A stretch of DNA of 64,000 bases, taken from contig NC_035172.2 of the NCBI RefSeq assembly GCF_001659605.2, forward strand, positions 31,547,342-31,611,341, in the 5' to 3' direction. The notes under the pieces were generated by a model. The model did no database searches. It was not told the origin of the DNA and saw only the letters and a list, made by a program, of their open reading frames with translations. Of this stretch, positions 22,144 through 34,273 are shown one piece after another. The translations under genes were made by a program, and so were the position numbers. This DNA comes from Manihot esculenta (taxonomy: Eukaryota; Streptophyta; Magnoliopsida; Malpighiales; Euphorbiaceae). Positions within the stretch are counted from its first letter, which is position 1; each line of letters starts with the position of its first letter.

Positions 22144-24267
22144 GTGGCTAACTGGCCTAGACCCACTTCAGTGACGGAGATCCGGAGTTTCTTGGGTTTG
22201 GCAGGTTACTACAGGAGGTTCGTTCAGGACTTCTCGAAAATAGCAGCTCCTTTGACCAGACTAACCAGGAAGAATCAAAAATTTCTGTGGACCGACCAAT
22301 GCGAAGAGAGTTTTGAAGAGCTCAAGAAGAGGTTGACTTCAGCACCAGTTTTAGCTCTGCCATCTAGTGATGAGGACTTTACAGTCTTTTGTGATGCGTC
22401 CCGTGTGGGACTGGGTTGTGTACTGATGCAGAATGAGAGGGTGATTGCTTATGCTTCTAGGCAGCTAAAGAAGCATGAGTTGAATTACCCCACACATGAC
22501 CTGGAGATGGCAGCAGTAATCTTTGCACTCAAGATGTGGATGCACTACCTCTATGGGGTAAAATGTGAGATCTTCACAGATCATAAAAGCCTGCAGTACA
22601 TCCTGAGTCAAAGAGATTTGAACTTGAGACAGAGGAGATGGGTGGAGCTGCTGAGTGACTATGATTGCAAGATTCAGTATCATCCGGGTAAGGCGAATGT
22701 CGTGGCAGACGCCCTAAGCCGAAAGTCACTAGGCAGTCTATCCCACATCACGGCAGAGAGGAGACCAGTGGTGAAGGAGTTTTACAAGCTCATTGAGGAA
22801 GGTCTACAGTTGGAGTTGTCTGGTACCGGTGCTTTAGTGGCCCGGATGAGAGTGACACCTGTGTTTCTGGAGCAAGTGGCTCAGAAACAGCATGAGGACC
22901 CAGAGTTAGTGAAGATTGCCAGGACTGTTCAGTCAGGCAAGGACAGTGAGTTCAGATTTGACAGTAAGGGGATCCTCCGCTATTGGAGTCGATTGTGTGT
23001 ACCAGATGACATAGGGCTAAAAGGAGACATTATGAGGGATGCTCATAATGCAAGATACAACGTTCACCCCGGAGCCACCAAGATGTATCAAGATTTGAAG
23101 AAAGTTTATTGGTGGCCAGCGATGAAGAAAGAAGTGGCACAGTTTGTGTCAGCCTGCAAAGTGTGTCAGAGGGTGAAGCTGGAACATCAGAAGCCGGCTG
23201 GAATGCTTAACCCGCTACCTATTCCAGAGTGGAAATGGGAGAATATAGCTATGGACTTCGTAGTGGGGTTACCGGTGACGTCCAACAGATTGGACTCCAT
23301 ATGGGTGATTGTGGACAGACTCACCAAATCTGCTCACTTCATCCCCGTCAGGAGTGGCTACTCTGTGGACAAGTTGGCGCAGGTATATGTGGATGAGATC
23401 GTCAGGCTGCATGGGGTTCCTGTTTCGATAGTGTCGGATAGAGGGCCCCAGTTCACCTCCAGGTTTTGGCGGAGTCTACAGAATGCCATGGGTACTAGGT
23501 TGGATTTCAGTACTGCCTTCCACCCCCAGACGGACGGACAGTCCGAAAGGACCATCCAGACTATCGAGGATATGCTTAGAATGTGTGTGCTGGACTTTGG
23601 CGGTTCTTGGAGGCAGCATCTACCTTTGGTGGAGTTTGCCTACAATAACAGCCATCATGCTAGCATCGGGATAGCTCCATATGAAGCTTTGTATGGGAGG
23701 AAGTGCAGGTCACCTGTTTGCTGGGAGGAAGTTGGAGAAAAGGCCTTGGCAGGGCCTGAGCTAGTAGAGATCACCAGCAGGGTGGTACCCATAATCAGAG
23801 AGAGAATCAAGACTGCTGCAAGCAGACAGAAGAGTTATGCAGACGTCCGCAGAAGACAAGTAGAGTTTCAGGAGGGGGATCTGGTATTGCTCAAGGTGTC
23901 TCCAATGAAAGGAGTGGTTCGCTTTGGGAAGAAGGGTAAACTAGCCCCACGATACATCGGACCCTTTGAAGTCTTGCAAAAGATTGGGAATGTATCGTAC
24001 AAGCTGGATTTACCTGCTTCAATGGCAAGAATCCATCCGATTTTCCATGTTTCAATGTTGAGGAAGTTCGTGTCAGATCCGAGTAAGGTTCTTAGTGAGT
24101 CTGATGTGGAGATCCAAGAGGATCTCACCTATGTTGAACAGCCAGTACGGATCCTAGACACCCAGATCAGAAAGCTAAGAAATAAGGAAATCCCGATGGT
24201 GAAAGTCCTGTGGAACCACCACAATATAGAAGAATGCACTTGGGAGACACGGGAGTCCATGCTCTAG
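22144..24267 (+). CDS. Element A RNase H, integrase and chromodomain-like tail
   Basis: This is the continuation of the same reading frame after one stop codon. It begins at the end of RT ([24 protein letters not shown]), then RNase H ([37 protein letters not shown]), integrase zinc region ([23 protein letters not shown] where siblings have CEVCQ), core ([32 protein letters not shown]), [19 protein letters not shown], and the chromodomain-like [16 protein letters not shown]. It ends at TAG 24265-24267, where siblings have CAG and continue six residues further to QYPYLF. Because separate translation would need internal initiation, it is best viewed as the 3' half of a broken gag-pol gene. Confidence 0.92.
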   Translation: MANWPRPTSVTEIRSFLGLAGYYRRFVQDFSKIAAPLTRLTRKNQKFLWTDQCEESFEELKKRLTSAPVLALPSSDEDFTVFCDASRVGLGCVLMQNERVIAYASRQLKKHELNYPTHDLEMAAVIFALKMWMHYLYGVKCEIFTDHKSLQYILSQRDLNLRQRRWVELLSDYDCKIQYHPGKANVVADALSRKSLGSLSHITAERRPVVKEFYKLIEEGLQLELSGTGALVARMRVTPVFLEQVAQKQHEDPELVKIARTVQSGKDSEFRFDSKGILRYWSRLCVPDDIGLKGDIMRDAHNARYNVHPGATKMYQDLKKVYWWPAMKKEVAQFVSACKVCQRVKLEHQKPAGMLNPLPIPEWKWENIAMDFVVGLPVTSNRLDSIWVIVDRLTKSAHFIPVRSGYSVDKLAQVYVDEIVRLHGVPVSIVSDRGPQFTSRFWRSLQNAMGTRLDFSTAFHPQTDGQSERTIQTIEDMLRMCVLDFGGSWRQHLPLVEFAYNNSHHASIGIAPYEALYGRKCRSPVCWEEVGEKALAGPELVEITSRVVPIIRERIKTAASRQKSYADVRRRQVEFQEGDLVLLKVSPMKGVVRFGKKGKLAPRYIGPFEVLQKIGNVSYKLDLPASMARIHPIFHVSMLRKFVSDPSKVLSESDVEIQEDLTYVEQPVRILDTQIRKLRNKEIPMVKVLWNHHNIEECTWETRESML

Positions 24268-24363
24268 CAATATCCTTATCTCTTCTAAGGTTAGCCTCTT
24301 ATGTGTATGTTATGTTGTATGCCATGCTATGTGTTAGTTGAGGAACATTCGGGGACGAATGTT

Positions 24364-24379
24364 CTTAAGGGGGGGAGAA
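24364..24379 (+). other. Polypurine tract of element A
   Basis: CTTAAGGGGGGGAGAA directly precedes the 3' LTR. Upstream lies AACATTCGGGGACGAATGTT, a near-perfect inverted repeat conserved beside the tracts of A, C, G and H. Confidence 0.92.
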
Positions 24380-26711
24380 TGTAATACCCAGCTAGACTCC
24401 GGTATCGGAATTCCTACCGTCCGGTGGAATCTCGGATGTCGGAGACCTCTAGAAGGGTAAAACCATGTTTTCATGAAATGTTTTAGTGTTTTTGATGATT
24501 TTAAGTAAAGAGGAAATGAGTTTTTGAATAAAAACACCCTTGGAGGAAAACTCAGGTTCGGCCGCCGAAACTCAAAGTTCGGCCGTCGAACATGCATGCA
24601 TTTCGGGCGTGCTTTAGGCCCCCGAAGGCATAAGTGAGGGAAGTCCAGGTTCGGCCGCCGAACCTCAAGTTCAGCCACCGAACATGGCATGCATGCGGAG
24701 GCACGTTCGGCCCCCGAACGTGGCCTGGCCAGCCACTATAAAAGGGTCCCTTAGCCGAAAACGGGCGAGCTTTTCCCCATTTTCGGCCAAGGTGAGCTCT
24801 CCGCCGTCCCTCACCAATCTTTGGTGTTTTTCCTCTAGATCTTTCAAGATTTTCATCTGTTTTAACTTTGTTTTGAAGATTTGAGCTTTTGAGCAAAGTT
24901 TTGGAGCTTAGAGGTTCAAGAACCCACTCTCTCCCACCTCCGAGTTTTAGGTCGTCTCTCTCTCGATCTTCAAGAGGTAAGAGCCGATCTTAAGCTCATT
25001 GTATGTTTTAAGTAAGTTTTAAGTAGATCTATGGGGGTAGAATACATGTTTAGGTTATGGTTATGTTTATGGGTATAAATGTATGTTCATGAACAATGTG
25101 GCTTGTAAATGTATGTTTGATGTGTTGTAGTTGGGGTTTAAGGTAGTTTGAGACCCCTAGGAGCTTGTATGCATGTTTTGGTTGAGCTAAATGCATGTTG
25201 GTTTGAGTTTGGAGGCATTTGTGCATGTTTGAACCAAGTTTCTGCCCTTTGGGAGAAACCAGGTTTGGCAGCGGAAGGGACTTTCGGCCGCCGAACCCTC
25301 TTATAGAGGCAGCCTTCGGCTGTCGAAGCTTGCCCCCGAAAGGAGACTTTCGTCTCTGTCTGGGAGTTTCGGCCGCCGAAAGTGCCGCCGAACATGCATG
25401 AGTTTCGCCTCTGTCTGGGAGTTTCGGCCGCCGAAGGTGCCGCCGAACCTGCCTGACTTTCGGCTCTAGAGGGACTTTCGGCCGCCGAACCTGCCGCCGA
25501 AAGTGCCCTGTCCAGCCTTCTTTTGCATGTTTTGCATGATTGTTTCATGATGTTCTAGGGGGTTTTTGGGGAGTAGTTTAGAGTTATGTTCATGTTTGGT
25601 TGGTCCCTCATTTGAGTCCACCTATGTAGGTTCGGACCCGAGGAACCGAGGACCCCAGCAGTGAGTTCAGCTGCTTCTGAGTCAGTAGAGCTTCAGCTAG
25701 AGGTGAGTAGAATAACTCTTATGCTTTTAAATAATAAACCCGTTTTAGCATGATTCACGCATCATGAATGCCATGAGATATTTTAGGTTGTTTGCATTAG
25801 AAATCACGAATATGTTGCATTGCATAATATGTTGATGATGTGGATGAATGTTGAATGATCCTTTAGTCCTCGTATGTTATGATATGATGATGATACGGTA
25901 CGAAAGACCAGTGAGGCCCATTCTACGCCCCTGGCACTATGTAAGAGAAAGACCAGTGAGGCCCATTCTACGCCCCTGGCATTATGGAATGTTATGTCAT
26001 GCTATGTTATGATTATGTAAGAGAAAGACCAGTGAGGCCCATTCTACGCCCCTGGTACAGTTGGAACATGTAGAGGACTATAGGTGACAAATTCATCCTT
26101 GATGTGATTAGCTGTGATGTGATGCATTTCATGTTATCATATGTTTCAAATGTTTTATTATTCTGCTCACTGGGCTCTAGTAGCTCACTCCTTTTCCCTA
26201 ATCCCCCAGGATTGCAGGTACGGGCTAGACAGAGAAGTCAAGAAGAGTAAAGTCTTGTAATTGTAATAGTTAGAAAGTGGACATGATGAATTGTAAGATG
26301 ATGTAAAAGTTATGATTAGTTATGTCATGTATATGTTGAGTATGAGATTGAGGTTTAGAAGTTGTGCTTGACCCTATGGATATTGTAATCCCTTTTGATA
26401 CATGATCTTAATGTTTATTGATGACTATGTTTAGCCAACTCAACACATGTTATGCCACCCATTGGGGGCATTGATGAGATCCCACAGAGGGATTAAGTTT
26501 ATGATTATAGCTATATTCAGTGCATGCACAGGTTGAGTTTGGTGTATGAGAAAATGAATGAAAGAAAAGTTTTAATTTTTATATATGTTGTTGATCATGT
26601 ATGGGATTAAGCAAGTTCACAGGATGTATGTTAGGCTTGCTACGGGTCCCGGCGGCCTTAAGTCGACCCGGATCCTAGCGCCGGTAGCGGTCCGATTTTC
26701 GGGTCGTTACA
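24380..26711 (+). repeat. Element A 3' LTR
   Basis: 2332 bp, the complete form of the A LTR, with TATA at 24737-24743, palindrome clusters near 24555-24725 and 25260-25505, hairpin units near 25905-26060, and TG...CA ends. It keeps the 42 bp missing from the 5' copy. Confidence 0.95.
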
Positions 26712-27973
26712 TTGCAGGCGGACACGAACTGTGCCACTTCTCTTTTCATAGCTGGCCACCACTAAACTCTCTTCAGATCCTGGTATATTTTGGTGGCTCC
26801 AGAGTGAACACTGTACCTGGCATTATAAGCTTCCCTCATAATGTCTCCCTTCAGACCCACGTCATCTGGTACACACAATCTGTTCCCATAGCGGAGGATC
26901 CCTTTGCTGTCGAATCTGAACTCTTCGTTCTTGCCTGACTGAGGAGTCCTGGCAATCTTCACTAACTCTGGGTCCTCATGCTGTTTCTGAGCCACCTGCT
27001 CCAGAAACACAGGTGTCACTCTCATCTGGGCTACCAAAGTACCCGTACCAGACAACTCTAACTGTAGACCTTCATCGATGAGCTTATGAAACTTTTTCAC
27101 CACCGGTCTCCTCTCTGCTGTGATATGGGACAAACTGCTAAGTGATTTCCGGCTTAAGGCATCTGCCACCACATTCGCCTTACCCGGATGGTACTGAATC
27201 TTGCAATCATAGTCACTAAGCAGTTCTACCCATCTCCTCTGCCTCAGATTTAACTCTATCTGACTCAAGATGTACTGCAAGCTCTTATGATCTGTGAAGA
27301 TCTCACACTTTACCCCATAAAGGTAATGCCTCAACATCTTGAGTGCAAAGATTACAGCTGCCATCTCTAGGTCATGTGTAGGATAATTCGACTCATGCTT
27401 CTTCAGCTGCCTAGAAGCATAAGCAATCACCCTTTCATTCTGCATCAACACACAACCCAGTCCCACACGGGACGCATCGCAATACATTGTGAAGTCCTCA
27501 TTACTGTTAGGCAGAGCTAACACCGGTGCTGAAGTCAACCTTCTCTTCAGCTCTTCAAAGCTTTCCTCGCACTGATTGGTCCACATAAACCTCTGATTCT
27601 TTTTAGTTAATCTGGTCATAAAAGCTGCAATCTTAGAGAAGTCCTGTACGAACCTCCTGTAGTAACCTGCCAAACCCAAGAAGCTTTTGATCTCAGTCAC
27701 TGTAGTGGGTCTAGGTTAGTTAGCTACAGCTTCCACCTTCTTGGGGTCTACTTCTATTCCATTTTCTGATACCACATGCCCCAAGAATGAAATGCTCCTC
27801 AACCAGAATTCACACTTGGAGAACTTGGCATACAAGCCGTGTTCCCTCAAGGTCTGCAAAACCAACCTCAGATAATGGGCATGCTCCTCTGCATTCCTGG
27901 AATACACTAAGATATCATCAATGAAGACAATGACAAAGTGATCCAGGTACTGACTGAAAACTCTGTTCATAAG
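26712..27973 (-). pseudogene. Element C pol: end of RT, RNase H, start of integrase
   Basis: The minus-strand frames cover [24 protein letters not shown] (RT catalytic site, near 27930) down to KVEAVAN, then [16 protein letters not shown], RNase H ([39 protein letters not shown]) and the start of the integrase zinc region, reaching the A insertion. A stop replaces tryptophan in the VANWPRP segment near 27715, and the frame is again closed near 26762. It joins 30519 across solo LTR D (after removing one ATAAG) and 6988 across element A. Confidence 0.9.
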
Positions 27974-30518
27974 TGTAACGACCCGGAACTGATACCCCTC
28001 TGTAACGGCCCGAACCCACTACCGGCGCTAGGATCCAGATCGGCTTAAGGCTGCCGGGACCCGTAGGAAGCCAAACATACCTCCTATCACCTGGTTAAAT
28101 CCCATACATGATCAAAACTTTAACATAAAAACTTAGACATAAGATGTATATACCGAGCTTGACCTGTATGCAACATAACTGGAAACATAAAGAACCCCCT
28201 ACTAGAGCCCTCATCAAAACTCTAGCTGGGTCAACATAACATACATCAAGCTGGAGTCACATCCAAAGAACTAGAACCTAACCTGTGCATGCATCAAACC
28301 ACAAACATAAGACCTCCACTAGGGTCCTCATCAAACACTAGCGTGGTAAACAACACATGCCACCAGTTTGGTTCAAACTCAACTCAACACTAAACATAAC
28401 ATACATCATGTATTAAACAGGGACTAACTAAGTCTTAGGGCCAAGCACAGTACTAATACATAACATAACTCTACTTTACTTGCATTGCATTACATTATCT
28501 TAAAATACATTAAATCAATTTACAATACATGTCCACACAACTCTAATCTATTACAAAAGCACAACCTTAACTCTTGAGACTTCCCGAACGACTTCAAACC
28601 TGCAACACTGGGGTTAGGGGAGAGGGGTGAGCTAAAAAGCCCAGTGAGTAGAAACAAAGAAAACAGTTCATCAATTACATGCTTTCATGAAATGCATCAC
28701 ATCACAAACATTCCACATCACGGATGGACATGACCACCAAAACTCCCTTCAATATCAGTATGCCTGGCCCGGCCAGGTCTTATAACCTCAGTATGCCTGG
28801 CCCGGCCAGGTCTTACAACATCTGTATGCCCGGCCCGACCGGGTCTTACAACATCTCTTAGGCTATTGGGGTCGCCTTGGTCCATCCACATCATCATAGT
28901 CATCAAATTATGCAATGCGCCATATTCGTGAAACTAGTGCAATCAACCTACCATAATCATCATGATGCATGAACATGCTTTAGGCATTTGATTTCATAAA
29001 TTAAAAGATTAAGTTTAGTTCTACTCACCTCTGGCAGATGCTGAATTGACTCTGCAACTGCTAACACTGATGGCCTCCTCGGTCCATCGGGTCCAATCCT
29101 ACACAGGTGGACTCGAATGAGGTGCCAAACACACTCTAAACAACTCATAAACAACTACCCAAAACCTCCCTAAAACATCACTTAAACATGCATAGAAAAC
29201 ACCCATGAAAAGACTGGACAGGGCACTTTCGGCGGCACCTTCGGCGGCCAAACTTTCTCCAGAGACGAAACTCGGGCACTTTCGGCGGCACCTTCGGCAG
29301 CCGAAAGTCCCTCTCCAGAGACGAAAGTCAGGGACTTTCAGCGGCCGAACCTTCCTTCGGCGGTCGAAAGTCTGCTTTCAAGCCAAAACTCCACTTTCGG
29401 GGGCAAGGTTAGGCGGCCAATCCATGCATCCAAAGGCAGGTTCGGCGGCCGAAGCTACTTTCGGCGGCCGAACCTGAGTTCTTCCTAGAAGGGCAGAACT
29501 CAGCTTCTCATGCATTCAAGCCTCCCAAACCTTCCAAACACCCCAAAACAAGCACCCAACCTTACTAAAACATGCATAAACCTTTAACCATGCACAAAGG
29601 AGCTTAAACGAGCTTAAACTCCAACAAAGAACATCAAAAGCATACATAGATAGCTTATGACCCACATAGGCCAAAACCATCAAACAACCCAAATCCTCAC
29701 ATACTCTCTCCCCATCATGCATACTCACTCCCACATGCATAGACTAGTTTAAACTTCCAACATATCATCACATAAACACTCATAAACATACATTTACGTA
29801 AAAACTCACATAAACCTTAACATGCATATCTACCCATACTCAACCATTAAAACCTCTTAAAACTTCATTAAAACCTAAAGGAAAGCAAAGATCTACACTT
29901 ACCTCTTGGAGATCGAGGGTTGGTGTGATCCCTAACTTGGAGATGGGAGGAAACTACTCCTTGGGTCTCCAAGCTCCCAAAACTTAGATCTAGCTTGAAA
30001 ACTCTTCAAAACAACCATGAAACTCATAAAGACATGAAGGAAGTGAAGAAAAACATGAAAACGGCCAAGGGAGGACAAAAACTCACCTGAGCTCGAGAAT
30101 GGGGAGAAAACTCTCCCATTTCCGATCTGAGGGCTCTTTATAGGTGGTCTGGTCGAAGACCTTCGGCAGCCTAACGTGCCCCCTAAACTCATGCATGTTC
30201 GGCGGCCGAAATTGAGGTTCGGCGGCCGAACCTTGGCTCGCTCAAACAAAGCTTTCAGAGGCCAAAAGCGCTCCCAAAACCTTTCCATGTTCGGCGGCCA
30301 AACTTCACTTTCGGCGGCCGAACCTGGCAAATGCCTCCTTGGTCTTTTCTTTTCAAAACTCAATTCTTTTCCATTTAAAACCATGAAATCAGTAAAAACA
30401 TTTTAGAAAACACATTTTACCCCTCTAGAAGCCTCTGGCATCTTCGGAATTCCAGATTCCAATGGAGATTCCGCCGGAAGGTAGGGATTCCGATGCCGGA
30501 ATCTAGCCGGGTATTACA
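27974..30518 (-). mobile_element. Solo LTR D, in the RT of C
   Basis: A single 2545-bp LTR with perfect 5-bp duplications ATAAG at 27969-27973 and 30519-30523 and no internal sequence. It is the product expected from recombination between the two LTRs of a full-length insertion. In plus sense it starts TGTAATACCCGGCTAGATTC and is the nearest relative of the LTRs of G, which lack about 1.6 kb of its middle. It contains three hairpin units at 28763-28843, and palindrome clusters near 29219-29470 and 30165-30325. Confidence 0.95.
28763..28843 (-). repeat. Hairpin array in solo LTR D with paired arm changes
   Basis: Three units. The first two have arms CCTGG/CCAGG (28763-28767 with 28773-28777; 28796-28800 with 28806-28810). 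The third has CCCGG/CCGGG (28829-28833 with 28839-28843). The loop region stays short (GCCCGGC type). Both arms changed together in unit three, preserving the pairing. Confidence 0.8.
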
Positions 30519-32015
30519 ATAAGGTCTATGAATGCTGCAGGGGCATTGGTTAACCCGAACGGCATCACAAGAAACTCATAGTGCCCATATCTAGTCCTAA
30601 ATGCCGTCTTCGACACATCTTCTTCTCTTATCCTCAGCTGATGATACCCGGACCTCAGATCTATCTTGGAGAAACAACCCGCTCCTGCTAGCTGGTCGAA
30701 TAGATCGTCGATCCTAGGCAACGGGTACTTATTCTTGGTAGTGACTTTGTTCAACTGCCTGTAGTCGATACAAAGTCTAAGGGATCCATCCTTCTTTTTC
30801 ACAAACAGTACTGGAGCACCCCAAGGTGAGGTACTCGGTCGGATGAAGCCCTTATCTACCAGCTCTTGCAACTGTTCCTTCAGTTCCTTCAACTCAGCTG
30901 GTGCCATCCTGTAGGGAGGGATAGAGATCGGTCTGGTTCCAGGCATCAACTCTATTTAGAACTCTATCTCCCTAGCAGGTGGTAAACCTGGCAGCTCGTC
31001 TGGGAAAACATCTAAAAATTCTCTGACCACGGGCACTAAGGCGAGCTCTCTAACATGACTATCCAGCTCTCTCACATGAGCTAGAAAACCCTAACAACCC
31101 CTCCTGAGCAACCTACGAGCCTGTAGGGCTGATATCAAACCTCTAGGTGTACCCCTCCTGTCTCCTCTGAACACAACCTCTGACCCATCCTGACCTCTGA
31201 ACCTGACTACCTTGTCTCTGCAGTCCAAGGTAGCACCATGGGTAGATAGCCAATCCATCCCTAAAATGACATCAAAATCCGTCAAATCTAGAACCACAAG
31301 GTCGGCTGGAAGGCATCTACTCTCCACAAACACTGGACTAAACCGGCAGACTGACTCTACCACTGACGGGTCACACTTGGGTCCACTGACCCATAGGGGA
31401 CACTCTAACCCAGAGACCATCAAACCCAACCTCTCAACGGCTCTCAGAGCAACAAATGAATGAGATGCACCAGGGTCCATTAAGGCATAAACATCTGAAC
31501 AACCAATGATGAGATTACCTGACACCACGGTGTTTGATGCATTTGCCTCCTGCTGTGTCATCGTGAAGATTCGCGCTGGAGCTGATGGACCTTCACCCCT
31601 GAAACCCGCTGAAGAAGAGGCTGCCCCTCTCCCTCTGCCTCTGCCACTGGCCTGAGTTGCGGCTAGAGCTACTGGCTGAGCCACACTACCAGAAGCTATC
31701 TGCTGGGACTGTGCCACATAAGCTGCTCTAGGACACTCTCGTGCCATGTGTCCCTCCTGCCCACATCTGAAGCAGGCTGTCGTCCCAAACCAACATACTC
31801 CCTTGTGCGGCTTCCCACACTTCATACAAACTGCATTGTCTGCACCTGAGCTCGAGCCACCTCCTAATCCTAGACCCGACTTCAAACGATTCCAGAACTT
31901 GTTCTTCTTAGACTTCTTAGTGGTACTGGCCCACTTTTTACTGTCTGAAGCTGCTGTACTCAAAGAAGAGGGATCTAACCTTCCCCCACCTGGGGTCTTG
32001 GAACCAGAAGGCTGT
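30519..32015 (-). pseudogene. Element C pol: RT, protease and knuckle, broken
   Basis: The minus-strand pieces are: 31963 down to 31091, holding the basic KNKFWNRLKSGLG segment, CMKCGKPHKGVC, knuckle [14 protein letters not shown], protease [11 protein letters not shown] and [26 protein letters not shown]; then TAG where siblings have CAG; an open stretch; a TAA near 30955; and RT from [16 protein letters not shown] at 30949 to NAPAAFIDL at the D insertion. Domain order and spacing match sibling copies. The stops show the gene is dead. Confidence 0.92.
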
Positions 32016-34273
32016 TGTAACGACCTGGAAATCGGACCGCTACCGGCGCTAGGATCCAGATCGACATAAGGTCGCCGGGACCCGTAGCAAGCCTAACATA
32101 CATCCTGAATACCTGTCAAATCCCATACATGATCATACATATCCATAAACATGAGAACTTTTTCTTTTCTTTTACCAAGCTCAACCTGTGCATGCACATA
32201 AGTATAAACATAAACCACACACTGGAGCTTCATCACATACTCCAATGGGGTACCTCATCAAACATCAAGCTTGGTTGAACATAAACATCATAAAACATAG
32301 ATCATGTATATACATGCAATTGACCAAACATACTATGGTCAAGCACAATTCTAATCCTCAATATCAATATTACATAACATGACTGTTCATAACCTTACAT
32401 CATTTTACAAATCATCATGTCCACATCTAACTATTACAAATCACATGACTTTACTCTTCTTGATTCCCTGATCTAGCCCGTACTTGCAAACCTGGGGGAT
32501 ATAGGGAAAGGGGTGAGCTACTAGAGCCCAGTGAGCAAAATACTAAAATCTTTAAAATATATGCCATCATGTAATGCATCATATCACAGACAAATCACAT
32601 CAAGGGTGAACCTGTCACCAAATAGTCCCAGCATCATATCCGTGCCAGGCCGTAGAATGGGGTCCTGGTCTTCCTGTCATATCATAACATTACTTACCAT
32701 TGCCCCAGGGCCTCATCTGGGCACCTGGTCTTCGCGTTCCATACCGTGCCAGGCCGTAGAATGGGGTCCTAGTCTTTCATACCGTGCCAGGCCATAGAAT
32801 GGGGTCCTGGTCTTTCCTCAGGGACTAATTGGATCATACAGCATTCACCCACATCCACAGCAAAGAATGCAGTGCAACATATTCGTGGATTCTAATGCAA
32901 CAACCTATTATATCACATGGCATTCGTGATGCATGATTCATGCTACAACTTGCATTAATTTAAAACATAAGGTTTATTCTACTCACCTTAGGCTAACTCT
33001 GACAATGAGCTGAAGCAGCTGACTCACTGCTGGGGTCCTCGGTTCCTTGGGTCCGAACCTACACAAGTGGATTCAAATAAGGGACCAAACATACTAGAAC
33101 ATGACTCTAAAAAATATCCCCCAAAAACTCCCTAAAACACCTCAAAAATATCAAAGAATTCATGCAAAGGAGGGCTGAACAGGGCACTTTCGGCGACAGG
33201 TTCGGCGGCCGAAAGTCCCTCCAGAGCCGAAAGTCATGCACCTTCGGCGGCACTTTCGGCGGCCGAAGGTTCTCTCCAGAGGCGAAACTCATGCATGTTT
33301 GGCGGCCGAAAGTCTCCTCCAGAGACGAAAGTCCACTTTCAGGGGCAGGCTTCGGCAGCCGAAAGCTTGCCTCCACAGGCAGGTTCGGCGGCCGAAAGTC
33401 CTTTCGGCTGCCGAACCTGAGTGTCTCCCAAAGTGGCAGAAACTCGGCTCTTATGCACATTTGCCTCCCAAAACCTTCAATCATGCATACAACTCAACCA
33501 AAACATGCATAAACACATACATAAGCTCCTAAGGGCTTCAAACTATCCTAAACCCCAACTACAACACATCAAAAGCAGCTCAGCAACCTACATTGTCCAT
33601 AAACACAACTCAAAACCTAACAAAGCTCAACTGACCTAAGCATGCATTTCTACCCCATGAATCAACTTGAAACTTGTTTAAAACATATAATGAGCTCAAG
33701 ATCGGCTCTTACCTCTTGAAGATCGAGAGGAAGAACGATCCTAGCTCGGAGATGGGAAAGATCGAGTTCCTTGAACCTCCAAGCTCCAAAACTTGCTATT
33801 TGCTTAAAGATCTTCAAAACAAAGGTGAAAACTCATAAAAATCATGGAATATTTGAAGGAAGAACTCAAGATCGGCATGAGGGCGGCGGAGACTCACCTT
33901 GGCCGAAAATGGGGAGAAAAAACTCACCCGTTCGGACATGGGGACCCCTTTATAGGTGGCTGGCCAGGCCACTTTCGGGGGCCTAACGTGCCTCCGCATG
34001 CATGCCATGTTCGGCGGCTGAACCTGGACTTCCCTCACTTATGCCTTCGGGGGCCTAAAGTACTCCCGAAGCGCATGCATGTTCGGCGGCCAAACCCGAG
34101 TTTTTCCTCCAATGCTATTTTCATGCAAAAACTCATTTTCTTTCTTAATTCAAAGCATAAAATGCATTAAAACATTTTATAAAAACATGGTTTTACCCTT
34201 CTAGAAGTCTCCGACACCCAAGATTCCACCGGACGGTAGGAATTCCGATACCGGAGTCTAACCGGGTATTACA
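32016..34273 (-). mobile_element. Solo LTR E, in the gag of C
   Basis: A 2258-bp LTR with perfect GCTGT duplications at 32011-32015 and 34274-34278 and no internal region. It belongs to the A/H/I subfamily (TGTAATACCCGGTTAGACTC at its start, read on minus). It carries palindrome clusters near 33185-33415 and 33975-34100 and hairpin units near 32640-32815, one of which has arms CCAGG/CCTGG around an altered interior. It is the second solo LTR within one host element. Confidence 0.95.

Larger units (their letters stand above)
6989..26711 (+). mobile_element. Element A: full-length chromovirus inside the integrase of C
   Basis: A is a plus-strand element with a 5' LTR (6989-9211 and 18974-19040, split by element B), primer site, gag-pol (19303-24267), polypurine tract and 3' LTR (24380-26711). 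Without B it is close to 10 kb. The 5-bp duplication is TCGCA at 6984-6988 and TTGCA at 26712-26716; the single difference is a C to T at a CpG. The left and right C fragments join in frame with conserved integrase sequence (CEVCQ region), confirming that A interrupted a once continuous gene. Pol has two premature stops, so A is damaged but recent compared with C. Confidence 0.95.
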
